A stretch of DNA of 64,000 nt, taken from NCBI GenBank assembly GCA_016125045.1, contig WGML01000006.1:310001-374000 (forward strand), in the 5' to 3' direction. The notes beneath the pieces were generated by a model that saw only the letters and a list, made by a program, of their open reading frames with translations, was not told the origin of the DNA and did not search any database. Within the stretch, counting starts at the first letter, position 1, and each line of letters starts with the position of its first letter. Of this stretch, positions 1 through 8,271 are shown piece by piece. A program made the translations under genes and the position numbers. The stretch is from a bacterium. GTDB lineage: Bacteria > Pseudomonadota > Alphaproteobacteria > Caulobacterales > Hyphomonadaceae.

Positions 1-1
1 G

Positions 2-622
2 CCCTCCTTCGCCGCAAAATGGCTGGCGCGGAGGCTCGAGCGCTTCCAGCTCGAGCACCCCGAAGCGCAGGTGTGGGTATCCGCCGACCTCGCCCTCACG
101 GACTTCAACCAATCCGACACAGACCTCGCCGTGCGCTACGGCCGAGGCAGCTATGAGGGGCTGCGCGCTGAACTGCTGATGCCGGAGGCGGTGCTCCCCG
201 TCTGCTCGCCCGAACTCCTGCGCGGCGCCGACCCGCTGAAGTCTCCGGCGGACCTGGTGCGCCATACGCTGCTCCACGATGAGGGGCCTGAGAACGACCC
301 GTCCTGTCCTGACTGGACGAGCTGGCTCGCCGCGCGCGGCGTCGTTGCCCCGAACGCCACGAGGGGTCCCCGGTTCAATCAGTCAGCGCTGGTGGTTGAA
401 GCCGCGGCGGCGGGTCGTGGGGTGGCCCTCGCGAAACGGGCGATCGCGGCGGGCGATCTCGCCACTGGCAGACTGGTTGCTCCCTTCGCCGACGGGTCAG
501 CCGATCTTGATTTTGCCTACTGGATGGTGTGGCCGCGCTGGCGCACCCCCTCCAAGCTCGCTCGCAGCTTCATGGCGTGGCTCAAATCCGAGGCGGCTGG
601 CGAAGAAATCAGCGGTGTCTGA
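2..622 (+). CDS. LysR-family transcriptional regulator, C-terminal part (cut by window edge)
   Basis: The ORF track begins at an internal ATG at 71, but the same frame is open back to base 2 (SFAAKWLARRLERFQLEHPE), so this is the effector-binding half of a longer gene whose HTH domain lies outside the window. Text such as TDFNQSDTDLAVRYGRG and LPVCSPELL is typical of the substrate-binding domain of GcvA/AmpR-like LysR regulators. LysR proteins bind DNA through the missing N-terminus and sense a small molecule through this part. The target cannot be told because the divergent neighbour usually regulated is also outside. The C-terminus looks complete, with a stop at 620-622. Confidence 0.85.
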   Translation, partial: PSFAAKWLARRLERFQLEHPEAQVWVSADLALTDFNQSDTDLAVRYGRGSYEGLRAELLMPEAVLPVCSPELLRGADPLKSPADLVRHTLLHDEGPENDPSCPDWTSWLAARGVVAPNATRGPRFNQSALVVEAAAAGRGVALAKRAIAAGDLATGRLVAPFADGSADLDFAYWMVWPRWRTPSKLARSFMAWLKSEAAGEEISGV

Positions 623-626
623 CAGG

Positions 627-1085
627 TCAGCCATTGAATCCGAGCGCCGGGCCGCGCCCCATGGTGAGGTCATGTTCGAGAACCGCGATCGCCTCTATCG
701 CTTCGATCATCCTGTCCTTGACCGCACCGACCGCGACGGCCGCCGCAGCCGCGCTCGGTGCGCCCGAGCGTGCGGTCTGTTCCGCGACCAGCGCCGCCTC
801 GCCGAGCGCCATGGCCCCCACCGCCCGCGCCGCGCCCTTTATGGAATGAGCCGCGTCCCCCCAGCTTTCGACGTCGAGCGATGCATCAAGCAACCGCCCC
901 CACGCGTCCGCCTGTCCCCGGAAGATCGCGATGACTTCGATGGCGAGCGCAGCGTCGCCGGAGGTCATGAGAGCCAGTTGCCCGACATCAAGGATCGCGG
1001 CGGGCGCCCCCTGCGGGATCAGTTGAGGATCTGAGGCGTCTTCCGAACCGGATGTCATGACGGCTCCATCTGCCCGACTCAGCAA
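627..1085 (-). CDS. Orphan Hpt (histidine phosphotransfer) domain protein
   Basis: A 152-residue protein whose core reads WGDAAHSIKGAARAVGA around residues 75-91. This is the Hpt signature, in which the His of AHSIKGAA accepts a phosphoryl group from a response-regulator receiver domain. Helix-forming Ala-rich segments follow, as expected for a four-helix bundle. There is no kinase or receiver domain in the same ORF or next door, so it is an orphan phosphorelay shuttle. An alternative ATG nine codons in (MTSGSEDASD, 1058) may be the real start. Partner proteins cannot be inferred from position. It is convergent with the LysR gene, with only four bases between the stops. Confidence 0.75.
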   Translation of the reverse strand: MLSRADGAVMTSGSEDASDPQLIPQGAPAAILDVGQLALMTSGDAALAIEVIAIFRGQADAWGRLLDASLDVESWGDAAHSIKGAARAVGAMALGEAALVAEQTARSGAPSAAAAAVAVGAVKDRMIEAIEAIAVLEHDLTMGRGPALGFNG

Positions 1086-1269
1086 TAGGGCGACCGCGAC
1101 GCTGCATCGATTCTGCGAGGTCGATCGACTTTTTCCTCAGTTGCGGCCTCGACCCTGAACGTCCCGTTCACGCAGGCTTCAAGTCGGTTCGCCCCAATAT
1201 GGCCGCAAATACCGAGACCCGCGCCCTTGTCCTTCGACTGGATGAGCGCCGGACAGATGGAGACGCCTC

Positions 1270-1791
1270 ATGATCACTCTTTCGAAGATGCTGCAGCGAA
1301 GGGCGGCGATCGCGCTTGGAGCCTTGTTGGCGACCGGCCTGATCAGCGCGGCCCCTGCGTCCGCGGACGACCGCGATCGTGACCGCGGCCGTTATGGCGA
1401 CCGGCACGACCGGCGGGATGACCGGCGTTACGACCGGCGCGACGATCGCAGGGACTGGCGTCATGACCGAAGGGACTGGCGCGACGACCGGCGGGACCAT
1501 CGTCGCGACTGGCGCCACGATCGGCGCGACTACCGCCACTACAGCTACCGGAATTATTATCCGGCGCCCCGCTACGGATACACCTATTACAGCGCGCCTT
1601 CGCTGACCTTCCGCTTCGGAGATGACGGCTATCGCGGATACATCGGGCTGCGGCCGCGCGAGTGCCGATGGGAAACGGTCTATGACTACTGGCGCGGCCG
1701 CCCGGCGACAATCGAGCGTCAGCTCTGCGCCAATGGCTATGGCGAAATCTATATCGTCCAGGGGTCGCACCGGTTCCTGCGGTACCGGTGA
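1270..1791 (+). CDS. Secreted Arg/Asp-rich repeat protein of unknown function
   Basis: A 173-residue protein with a Sec signal peptide (RRAAIALGALLATGLISAAPASA, about residues 9-32). Residues 33-90 are an extremely charged low-complexity stretch built on imperfect units such as DRRD, DWRHDRRD and DWRDDRR. The C-terminal 75 residues are Tyr-rich and look folded (RPRECRWETVYDYWRGRP), with two Cys that could form a disulfide. The charged repeat resembles that of RcnB-like and other periplasmic basic proteins, but I do not recognise a named family for the C-terminal part. It is preceded by a 180-base non-coding stretch and followed by a small ORF. A long antisense ORF (1168-1947, minus) is a shadow of this repeat. 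Confidence 0.6.
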   Translation: MITLSKMLQRRAAIALGALLATGLISAAPASADDRDRDRGRYGDRHDRRDDRRYDRRDDRRDWRHDRRDWRDDRRDHRRDWRHDRRDYRHYSYRNYYPAPRYGYTYYSAPSLTFRFGDDGYRGYIGLRPRECRWETVYDYWRGRPATIERQLCANGYGEIYIVQGSHRFLRYR

Positions 1792-1871
1792 GGTTGCGAA
1801 GGCGGGCCTTGTCGGCGCCCCCGCGCCCGCCGAACAGCCCGACCGGGTGAGGACGGGAGGAAGGCTCGGCG

Positions 1872-2036
1872 ATGACCGATTTGCTGGTGGCCCTGCGCGA
1901 CGTGCTCTTGTCGATGCTTTTGGCGTGGATCGAGTTCGGTACGCCATCGGCCTCGCCAGAGCGCACGCCGATGCGTCACGAAGCGTCTCCCGGGCCCGTG
2001 GGTGCGATCAGTCAGGTCGCGCCGGTCGGGCTGTAG
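1872..2036 (+). CDS. Possible small protein of 54 residues, too short for the ORF track
   Basis: An ATG at 1872 opens a 54-codon frame ending in TAG. It follows a strong ribosome-binding site (gggaggaagg, ending about eight bases before the ATG). The N-terminus MTDLLVALRDVLLSMLLAWI is amphipathic to hydrophobic and could lie on or in the membrane. The remainder is Pro/Ser/Ala-rich. I do not recognise a family. The frame lies in the 438-base space between the Arg/Asp-rich protein and the TipN-like gene. The rest of that space (2037-2229) shows only a short hairpin around 2100-2118 (cgaagc-N7-gcttcg) and an AT-richer stretch that may hold the next promoter. Confidence 0.4.
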   Translation: MTDLLVALRDVLLSMLLAWIEFGTPSASPERTPMRHEASPGPVGAISQVAPVGL

Positions 2037-2229
2037 CTGCGGGATTTCCCGCCTCGACTGCGGATCGCGCCGGACGCGCTATTGAATGCGCTGAACAGTC
2101 GAAGCAAATAAAGCTTCGGGCGTTCATGTCAGGGTCATCTGATCCAGTTACAAAAAACACTGTTGTTCGACCACTTTGGCGCCATTATCGGGGCATTCCC
2201 GAGCCATATTTTCTGGTAAGCGTGAGCGT

Positions 2230-4146
2230 ATGAGTTCCAGCTACGACAGACACAGCAACACAAGGATCAAGGCGAAGTTTGCTCGCGCACGATCGGCGGG
2301 CGCCTGGATGCCATGGGCGGCGTCGGCGATCGCGATCACCGGATGGGCCGGCGCCGGGTTTCTCGCCTATGCAACGGTGGGCGTCGACGGGCTGCTCGCG
2401 CTTGACCCCGTCGCCCTGGCCGGCGGCGCGCTGATCGCGATCGCCCCCGGGCTCGCCATCATCGCGGCGGGTTTCATGGCTCGCGAAAGCCGCCGGTCCA
2501 GCGAAACCAACGCGCTTGTGATGTCGTCGGCGCGACTGCTGCTCGAACCCGCCGAGACCAGCCGTGACGAACTTTCGACGGTTGCGTCCGTCATCGCTCG
2601 CGAAGCCGGCGTCATGACCAAGGCGATCGAGGAGGCGCATGCTCGGGTCGAAAAGCTCAAGGCCGACGTCGAGGGCAGCGTGAACTCCGTGTTGAAGGCG
2701 GCGGAAGTGGTTCGCGCCGACAGCGATGTCCTCGTCAGCCGGATGTCGGGCGAACGCCAGAACATGGTGCAGCTGTCGGAAGCGCTGCGGGGACAGACCG
2801 AGGCGCTGGCGGAGGCGATCCCCCGCTACGCCCAGACGATGGCGGAAGCGACGAAACTCGCCCACAACGAGGTCGCCAAGGCGGAAGAGGCCTTGGACCA
2901 GCGCCTGCGCGGCGTCGACGACGCCTCGCGGCGGCTCGCCGAGCGGATCGACCATCTCGACACGATGGGCGCCGAAAGCCGCAAACGGGCCCAGGCGCTT
3001 GTCAATGCGCTCAGCCGGCTGGACGAGCAGTTGAACCAGTCCGCTCGCATGGTCGATTCCGCGACCAAGGCAGGCGAACTCGCGGCGGTCGCCTCGAAGG
3101 GCACCGCGGACGCCCTGCGCGATGCGACATCCGACGCCCTCGACCGATCGCTCAAGGCGAGCGAGACGATTTCCATGCATGCCGCCGAAGCCGCCAAGAA
3201 GGCGCACGAGGCCATGTTGCGACTGAAGGAAGCCGGTCAGGAAGCCGAGGCGACGACGCGCAGCGCCAGCCTCGCGGCGCGCGCCCAGGCGGAGGATACC
3301 GAACAGCGGATCAACCGGCTTGCGGACTATCTGTTCAACGCGGTCGCCCGCGCCACGCACATCGCCGAGGCGGGGATCGAAACCGCGCGCAACCGGATTG
3401 GCGACGACCCGGGAGCGATCGATCCGCTCGCTCCGGAAGCGGAGCAAGCGCCGGGGCGCGCTGATCCAGCAAAACGGATTCCGAAAGCCCACAAGCCGAC
3501 CGCGACGGCCGATTTCGAGACCGCCATGCGCGAGGCCGGCGCGCCGGCGAGACTCCTCGAGGGTCTGCGCACACCGGCAAGGGAAGCCGGCGAGAGATTG
3601 ACGACCTCTCCGGGCGTGCCGTTGATTCCGCCCCGCCCCGCCCCACCGGCTGCGGGCGACGCCCGGGTGGAGACGATGAACGGGCTGTCGCATGGCGAAG
3701 AACCGTCGGCGGAAGAAGCCCCGCAAGCGAATGGACGGACGCGCGGACCGCTCTCCTGGCGCGACCTGCTGACCGGGCTTGAGGATGCGCCGCCCTCACC
3801 CGTCGACGAACAGGTTGCAAAGCTTCTGGCGCGGCTTGGCGAAGCGGGCGTGCATCTGGCGGACACCGTCAAGGCGTCCGATCTGCGACGCATCGCATCT
3901 GCTGCGCACCATGGCGAACGTCAGCGCCGGCGGGCGATCCGCGATGTGGCGCCGACGGAAATCCAGCGCGTGGTGAAACTGCTCGAAGACGACAGCTCCC
4001 TCGAGGCGGCTGCGCGGGAGTTTGTGGCGGTGGAAGAGCCTGAGGCGCTGCGGCTGCTGTCCGGCGCCGAACGGGCGAGAGAAAACGCAGATCCGCGGCT
4101 TTCCGCCTTCCTGTTCCTTGATGCGGCGCTCGGGACCGTCGTCTAG
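2230..4146 (+). CDS. TipN-like polar coiled-coil membrane protein
   Basis: The start is set at the ATG at 2230 (MSSSYDRHSN) rather than the ORF-track ATG at 2176, giving 638 residues. Two hydrophobic segments near residues 25-48 and 57-80 are followed by about 300 residues of Ala/Glu/Arg heptad-rich coiled coil, a Pro-rich linker, and a conserved-looking C-terminal domain ending DPRLSAFLFLDAALG. This layout (N-terminal membrane hairpin then a large cytoplasmic coiled coil) matches TipN, the Caulobacter birth-scar protein that marks the new pole and positions flagellum and chromosome machinery. The identification rests on architecture, not an alignment; a generic apolipoprotein-like coiled-coil protein is the alternative. 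It ends nine bases before the convergent lipoprotein gene. Confidence 0.5.
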   Translation: MSSSYDRHSNTRIKAKFARARSAGAWMPWAASAIAITGWAGAGFLAYATVGVDGLLALDPVALAGGALIAIAPGLAIIAAGFMARESRRSSETNALVMSSARLLLEPAETSRDELSTVASVIAREAGVMTKAIEEAHARVEKLKADVEGSVNSVLKAAEVVRADSDVLVSRMSGERQNMVQLSEALRGQTEALAEAIPRYAQTMAEATKLAHNEVAKAEEALDQRLRGVDDASRRLAERIDHLDTMGAESRKRAQALVNALSRLDEQLNQSARMVDSATKAGELAAVASKGTADALRDATSDALDRSLKASETISMHAAEAAKKAHEAMLRLKEAGQEAEATTRSASLAARAQAEDTEQRINRLADYLFNAVARATHIAEAGIETARNRIGDDPGAIDPLAPEAEQAPGRADPAKRIPKAHKPTATADFETAMREAGAPARLLEGLRTPAREAGERLTTSPGVPLIPPRPAPPAAGDARVETMNGLSHGEEPSAEEAPQANGRTRGPLSWRDLLTGLEDAPPSPVDEQVAKLLARLGEAGVHLADTVKASDLRRIASAAHHGERQRRRAIRDVAPTEIQRVVKLLEDDSSLEAAAREFVAVEEPEALRLLSGAERARENADPRLSAFLFLDAALGTVV

Positions 4147-4155
4147 CCGGCGGCG

Positions 4156-4773
4156 TCAACGAGCGGCTGGCGGCGTCGCCTCGGAGGCGACGAAAGACGC
4201 GACCGCGTCTGCGGTGCGCTGGGTTGCGAGCGCCAGGGCGGCGGCCCGTTCGCGAGGACTGCGCCCGGACGGCTGCTCGACGGATTCGAAACGCTGCTGG
4301 GCGAGGATGCGCCGAGTGGATGACTCGATCAGCATGGCTTCGACGGTGCAGATCGCGACGCCGCCGCCTCTCCCGACTGCGAGGTCGACAATGCGCCAGC
4401 GAAGGTCGTACGGCGCGCGAACTCCGAGCTGCGCCGGGGCGGCCCTGCCCTCTCCCCCCGCGTTGGACAGCGCATCGAGCACGGCGCCCTGCAGGAGGCG
4501 CGGGGAGGCGTCCGCCCAGCGAACTTCCGGAAGATAGACCAATTCCTGATCCTGAGAGACCGGAATATCGACGCCGCCGAGCGCGCGAGAGGCATCCGGC
4601 GGGAAGACGTTGACATCAGCGCGCAGCGGCATGGCCGGGGCCTGTGCACGCGACGACGGCAGCACGATCAGCGCGATCGGCGTGACGGGATCGGGGAGTA
4701 CGGAAACGCAGGCAGAGACGCCGAGGGCGCAGACGGCGACGAGACCCGCCGTGAGTCTGGGGATGGTCATCAA
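4156..4773 (-). CDS. ABC-type transport auxiliary lipoprotein (PqiC/MCE-associated type)
   Basis: A 205-residue protein with a lipoprotein signal peptide and lipobox (LGVSAC, Cys at about residue 22). The body is compatible with the ABC-type transport auxiliary lipoprotein family, which accompanies MCE transporters in the inner leaflet of the outer membrane. Its start overlaps the stop of the MlaD-like gene by four bases (ATGA), so it is the fourth and last gene of the operon mlaE-mlaF-mlaD-lipoprotein. Together these would form a phospholipid-trafficking system spanning the envelope. The position and lipobox are clear; the family call is moderately sure. Confidence 0.75.
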   Translation of the reverse strand: MMTIPRLTAGLVAVCALGVSACVSVLPDPVTPIALIVLPSSRAQAPAMPLRADVNVFPPDASRALGGVDIPVSQDQELVYLPEVRWADASPRLLQGAVLDALSNAGGEGRAAPAQLGVRAPYDLRWRIVDLAVGRGGGVAICTVEAMLIESSTRRILAQQRFESVEQPSGRSPRERAAALALATQRTADAVASFVASEATPPAAR

Positions 4774-5729
4774 CGGCGCTCCACCGGCTGCGGCTGGGGA
4801 AAGACAAAAGCGCTCGGATCCTGTTCGATCTGCGCCGCCAGAGCCTGAAGTCGGAGCAGCGTGGCGCTGACGTCTGAGGCGGACAAGGCGAGCTGTTCGA
4901 GCGCCCGCCCCGCACCCGGAATGACTTCGGCGTCGAGCTGTTCAACCGCGCTGTCGAGCCGCTTCAGCGACGTCCGGGTCTCCGCGAGCAAAGGCCCGGC
5001 CTGGGACAGCACCTCCTCAGAGCCATCGGACAGTTTCGCGACCGAGGCGTTTATGTCGTTCACGGCGACGTCGAGCGACGCCGCGGCCCGATCAAGCGAA
5101 CGCGCCGCCCGGTCGACCGACTGGAGCGCCGACGTTGCTGAATCGATGAGCCCGTCATCGGCGCTCAGCTTCTCGGAAGCGGTCGCGAGATTTGCGAGTA
5201 TGGTGCGCACGGCGACGATGTTGTCCGGCGCAAGCACCTCATTCAGACTTTGAAGGGTCTCGCCGCTGACCGAGAGCAGATTCTGTCCCCCCTGGAACAG
5301 TTCGTCGATGATCGTGGTCTGCGCCTGGATGATGGGCGGCGGGGCGCCGAGGGGCTGGGTGAGCAAGGGCTTGTCGGCGGACCCGCCGCTCAGCTGGATG
5401 AAGGTGACGCCGGTGATTCCGAGGAATTCGAGCGTGGCGACGCTGTCTGTCCGGACAGGGGTTCGGCTGTCGATCTGGATGCGGGCGATCACGCGCTTTG
5501 AGTCCGCCTGATCGAGTGAAAGCCGCGACACCTCTCCGACCTTGATGCCGTTGAAGCGGACTTCTCCGCCCTCGCTCAAGCCGTTCACGGCCCCCTGGAA
5601 GACGACGTCATAGACATTCTTCGATCGGTTGAACTGCCCGCCCGAGATCCAGACCGTGAACAGCATCGCCGCCGCGGCCGCCACGAGGACGAATGCTCCG
5701 ATCAACACGTAGTTTGCGCGCGTCTCCAT
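4770..5729 (-). CDS. mlaD: MlaD-family (MCE domain) lipid-transport periplasmic subunit
   Basis: A 319-residue protein with one N-terminal membrane anchor (YVLIGAFVLVAAAAAMLFTVW) followed directly by an MCE domain (residues about 38-115; NVYDVVFQGAVNGLSEGGEV and the FNGIKVGEV turn). A long helical C-terminal region follows, as in MCE proteins that form a channel or tunnel. It would sit in the periplasm on the MlaE permease and pass phospholipids between membranes. It lies three bases after the ATPase gene and overlaps the lipoprotein gene by four. Length fits the longer, alphaproteobacterial MlaD type rather than the 183-residue E. coli protein. Confidence 0.85.
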   Translation of the reverse strand: METRANYVLIGAFVLVAAAAAMLFTVWISGGQFNRSKNVYDVVFQGAVNGLSEGGEVRFNGIKVGEVSRLSLDQADSKRVIARIQIDSRTPVRTDSVATLEFLGITGVTFIQLSGGSADKPLLTQPLGAPPPIIQAQTTIIDELFQGGQNLLSVSGETLQSLNEVLAPDNIVAVRTILANLATASEKLSADDGLIDSATSALQSVDRAARSLDRAAASLDVAVNDINASVAKLSDGSEEVLSQAGPLLAETRTSLKRLDSAVEQLDAEVIPGAGRALEQLALSASDVSATLLRLQALAAQIEQDPSAFVFPQPQPVERR

Positions 5730-5732
5730 CGT

Positions 5733-6533
5733 CTATCCCATCGCAGCCCGACCGCGGGGCCCGGAGAAATACTCCTGAATCCACGGATGGGGATTGGCGC
5801 GAACCTCGGCCAGTTCACCGATTGCAAGCACCTTGCCGCCATTCAGCACGGCGATCCGGTCGCAGGTCGCGATCAAGGTGTCGAGGTCGTGCGTCACCAG
5901 AAAGACGGTGAGACCCAGCGTCTCCGACAGCGATCGGATCAGTTCATCGAACCGGGCCGCGCTGATCGGGTCCAGCCCGGCCGTAGGCTCGTCAAGAAAC
6001 AGCAGCTCGGGATCGAGCGCCATGGCGCGGGCGAGCGCCGCCCGCTTGCGCATACCGCCCGAGAGCTCGGCCGGACGCTTGAAGGCGGCTTCGACCTCAA
6101 GACCCGCCAGCTGCACTTTCATTTCCGCAAGCTCGCGCATCAACCGAACCGACAGATTCAGATGCTCGCGCATCGGCGCCATCACGTTCTCGCGGATCGA
6201 CAGGTTGGAGAACAGCGCTCCGTCCTGGAACATCACGCCCCACCGCCGACGCGTGGCGTCGCGCTCGGCCCGGCTCATGCGATCGATGCGCTGCCCGAAC
6301 ACCTCGATCTCGGCTGAAACCGGCTGGATCAGCCCCACGATCGACTGAAGGAGGACCGACTTTCCGCACCCGGACGGACCGATCACACCGATGGTCTCAC
6401 CGGCGCGAATGTCTATGTCGAGATCCTCGTGAACGGTCTTGGGTCCGAACCGGTTGGTAAGGCGACGCACCCGGATCGCGAATTCTCTCGCGGCCGGTTC
6501 GGCGTCCTGGTCGAGGGCGGCGTCAAAACTCAT
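5733..6533 (-). CDS. mlaF: MlaF-type ABC transporter ATPase
   Basis: A 266-residue ABC ATPase with Walker A GPSGCGKS (residues 52-59), signature LSGGMRKR, Walker B LLFLDEP and a switch His in FLVTHD. The motif order and the RKR after the signature are typical of the MlaF/MkL subgroup that pairs with MlaE permeases. It hydrolyses ATP at the cytoplasmic face of the MCE lipid transporter. It overlaps the permease gene upstream by four bases and is followed after three bases by mlaD, so the subunits are translationally coupled. Confidence 0.9.
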   Translation of the reverse strand: MSFDAALDQDAEPAAREFAIRVRRLTNRFGPKTVHEDLDIDIRAGETIGVIGPSGCGKSVLLQSIVGLIQPVSAEIEVFGQRIDRMSRAERDATRRRWGVMFQDGALFSNLSIRENVMAPMREHLNLSVRLMRELAEMKVQLAGLEVEAAFKRPAELSGGMRKRAALARAMALDPELLFLDEPTAGLDPISAARFDELIRSLSETLGLTVFLVTHDLDTLIATCDRIAVLNGGKVLAIGELAEVRANPHPWIQEYFSGPRGRAAMG

Positions 6534-7669
6534 ACGTCGATCAAATAATACAGAACAGCAAACAAAGCGTCGATGGTGATCACCATGAAGATCGCCTGCA
6601 CAACCGATGATGTGGTGCGTCTACCCAGTGATGTCACGTCACTGTCGACAAGAAGACCATTACGACAGCCAACAATCGCGATCACCAGCGCAAAGACCGG
6701 AGTCTTGACGATACCGGTCCAGAAGTGCTGCGCGGGTATGGTTTCCTGGAATCTTTCGACGAACATGCGCGGGGAAATGTCCATCGCCGCCCACGCCGCG
6801 ATCATGCCTCCGCCGACACCGGACATCATCGCGGCGAAGGTGAGAAGCGGCGTGACGATCAACAGCGCGATGAGCCGCGGCGCGACAAGCGCATCCATCG
6901 GTTCAAGACCCATGACGCGCATGGCGTCGATCTCCTGACGCATCTTCATCGCGCCGATCTGGGCGGTGAACGCGCTATCGGTGCGGCCGGCGAGGATGAT
7001 CCCGGTGATGACAGCGCCAAACTCGCGCAGCATGCCGATGCCCACAAGCTCCACGGTGAAGACCGAAGCATTGAACATCGCCAGCAGGTTCGCGCCGATG
7101 AAGGCGACCACCAGACCGATGAAAAAGGACAGGAAACAGACGATCGGCAGGGCGTCGAGACCGATCTCCTCGATGTGGGAGACGATCGAGGTCCAGCGCA
7201 GCCGTCTCGGATTGGTGAGGCGGCCGAACAGCACCGCCACGGCTTCGCCGATGAAGGCGAGAATGCCGATGAACTCCGACCACACATCGACCGCGCCGCG
7301 ACCGGCGCGCTCAAGCAGCGCGACCCAACCGGTTCTGACGGCCGATTCAGGCGCGGCCGGGGGGTTCGCGCGGCGAACCTCTTCCACAAGCCGTTCCGCG
7401 CTCGGATGCGCGCCGAGCACGGTGATATCAGGACGCACGTCGCCCCCGGAGCGCATGGTGCGGTCGATGAGATAGGCGCCGGAGGTATCGATCCGCCGCA
7501 GCCCGCGGACGTCGAGCACCGCGCCCTCCCCCAGGGTGACGGACCGCAGCCGGCTGTCGATCGTCCCGATCGTCCAGATCGTCCAGTCGCCCGAAACGGA
7601 GAACACATCTCTCCCGTCGTCGGACCGCGCGACGTCGAACGAGGTGGGTGATGTCGGCTCTGGAGCCAT
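6530..7669 (-). CDS. mlaE: MlaE-type ABC permease with N-terminal STAS domain
   Basis: The start is chosen at 7669 (MAPEPTSPTSFDV), not the track start at 7720, giving 379 residues. Residues about 10-100 look like a STAS domain (GEGAVLDVRGLRRIDTSGAYLID), equivalent to the separate MlaB subunit of E. coli. The rest is a polytopic MlaE permease with characteristic text such as GMLREFGAVITGIILAGRTDSAF and IGAMKMRQEIDAMRVMGLEP. MlaE extracts or inserts phospholipids at the inner membrane together with MlaF. It is the first gene of the four-gene MCE operon. Fusion of the MlaB and MlaE roles explains the absence of a separate STAS gene. Confidence 0.9.
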   Translation of the reverse strand: MAPEPTSPTSFDVARSDDGRDVFSVSGDWTIWTIGTIDSRLRSVTLGEGAVLDVRGLRRIDTSGAYLIDRTMRSGGDVRPDITVLGAHPSAERLVEEVRRANPPAAPESAVRTGWVALLERAGRGAVDVWSEFIGILAFIGEAVAVLFGRLTNPRRLRWTSIVSHIEEIGLDALPIVCFLSFFIGLVVAFIGANLLAMFNASVFTVELVGIGMLREFGAVITGIILAGRTDSAFTAQIGAMKMRQEIDAMRVMGLEPMDALVAPRLIALLIVTPLLTFAAMMSGVGGGMIAAWAAMDISPRMFVERFQETIPAQHFWTGIVKTPVFALVIAIVGCRNGLLVDSDVTSLGRRTTSSVVQAIFMVITIDALFAVLYYLIDV

Positions 7670-7862
7670 ACGTGCAGCTTTCCAGTTCGTTCGGGCCGGC
7701 TCGCAAGTCCCGCACCACACAGCAAACCCGCGCGCGGAGCGAGTGGGTTCGCGCTCAGGTTGCGCTCCAAAGATCGCCTAGCGTCCTTGCGACGGTTCCA
7801 GTGTACGCCAAGGACGTCGCTGAAGTCTTTCATTCCGGGCCGTTGAAGCGGATAACAAGCCC

Positions 7863-8249
7863 ATGAATGCATTGATTGCGACGGCTTCGGTCTTCGGCTT
7901 CTGCCTCGTCGCGGCTGGAGCGGCGGGCGCTCACCTTATGGCGGGCGACGCAGCGGGCGGGGCGCGATGGTCGTCCGCGCTGGTATTTGGTTTCGTGCAT
8001 GTGCTCGCAACCCTTGCAGCTGCCGCACTCCCGGGCCGGGAGGCGCTGAGGATCGCGGCGGGGGCGGCCTTTCTGCTCGGGGTCCTTCTGTTCTGCGGCG
8101 TTCAGCTTGCGAAGATGCACACCGCGGTCGACGGGCGGTCTCTTCTCGACCCCCTGACGTTTCTGGTTCCGGTGGGCGGCGCCGCGATGCTGGCGGGATG
8201 GCTTCTCCTCGCCGCGAGCGCGGTGCTTGTCCGACGCCGTCGCGAATAA
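7863..8249 (+). CDS. DUF423 family small membrane protein
   Basis: A 128-residue protein with four predicted membrane helices. The first is FGFCLVAAGAAGAHL, and text such as LLFCGVQLAKM and LTFLVPVGGAAMLAGWLLL is characteristic of the DUF423 (YgdD) family. The function of this family is unknown; members are inner-membrane proteins. The length (about 125 residues) is normal for the family. The gene is divergent from the Mla operon across a 193-base spacer and convergent with the lipoprotein gene that follows. A short hairpin (ccgcg-N6-cgcgg, 8251-8266) lies between the two stops. Confidence 0.85.
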   Translation: MNALIATASVFGFCLVAAGAAGAHLMAGDAAGGARWSSALVFGFVHVLATLAAAALPGREALRIAAGAAFLLGVLLFCGVQLAKMHTAVDGRSLLDPLTFLVPVGGAAMLAGWLLLAASAVLVRRRRE

Positions 8250-8271
8250 TCCGCGAGAGGACGCGGCTTGA

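Noticed and set aside
1168-1947. 259-residue minus-strand ORF over the Arg/Asp-rich gene
   Set aside because: Low-complexity Val/Pro/Ala text produced by the antisense of the charged repeat. The plus strand has a signal peptide and a folded C-terminus.
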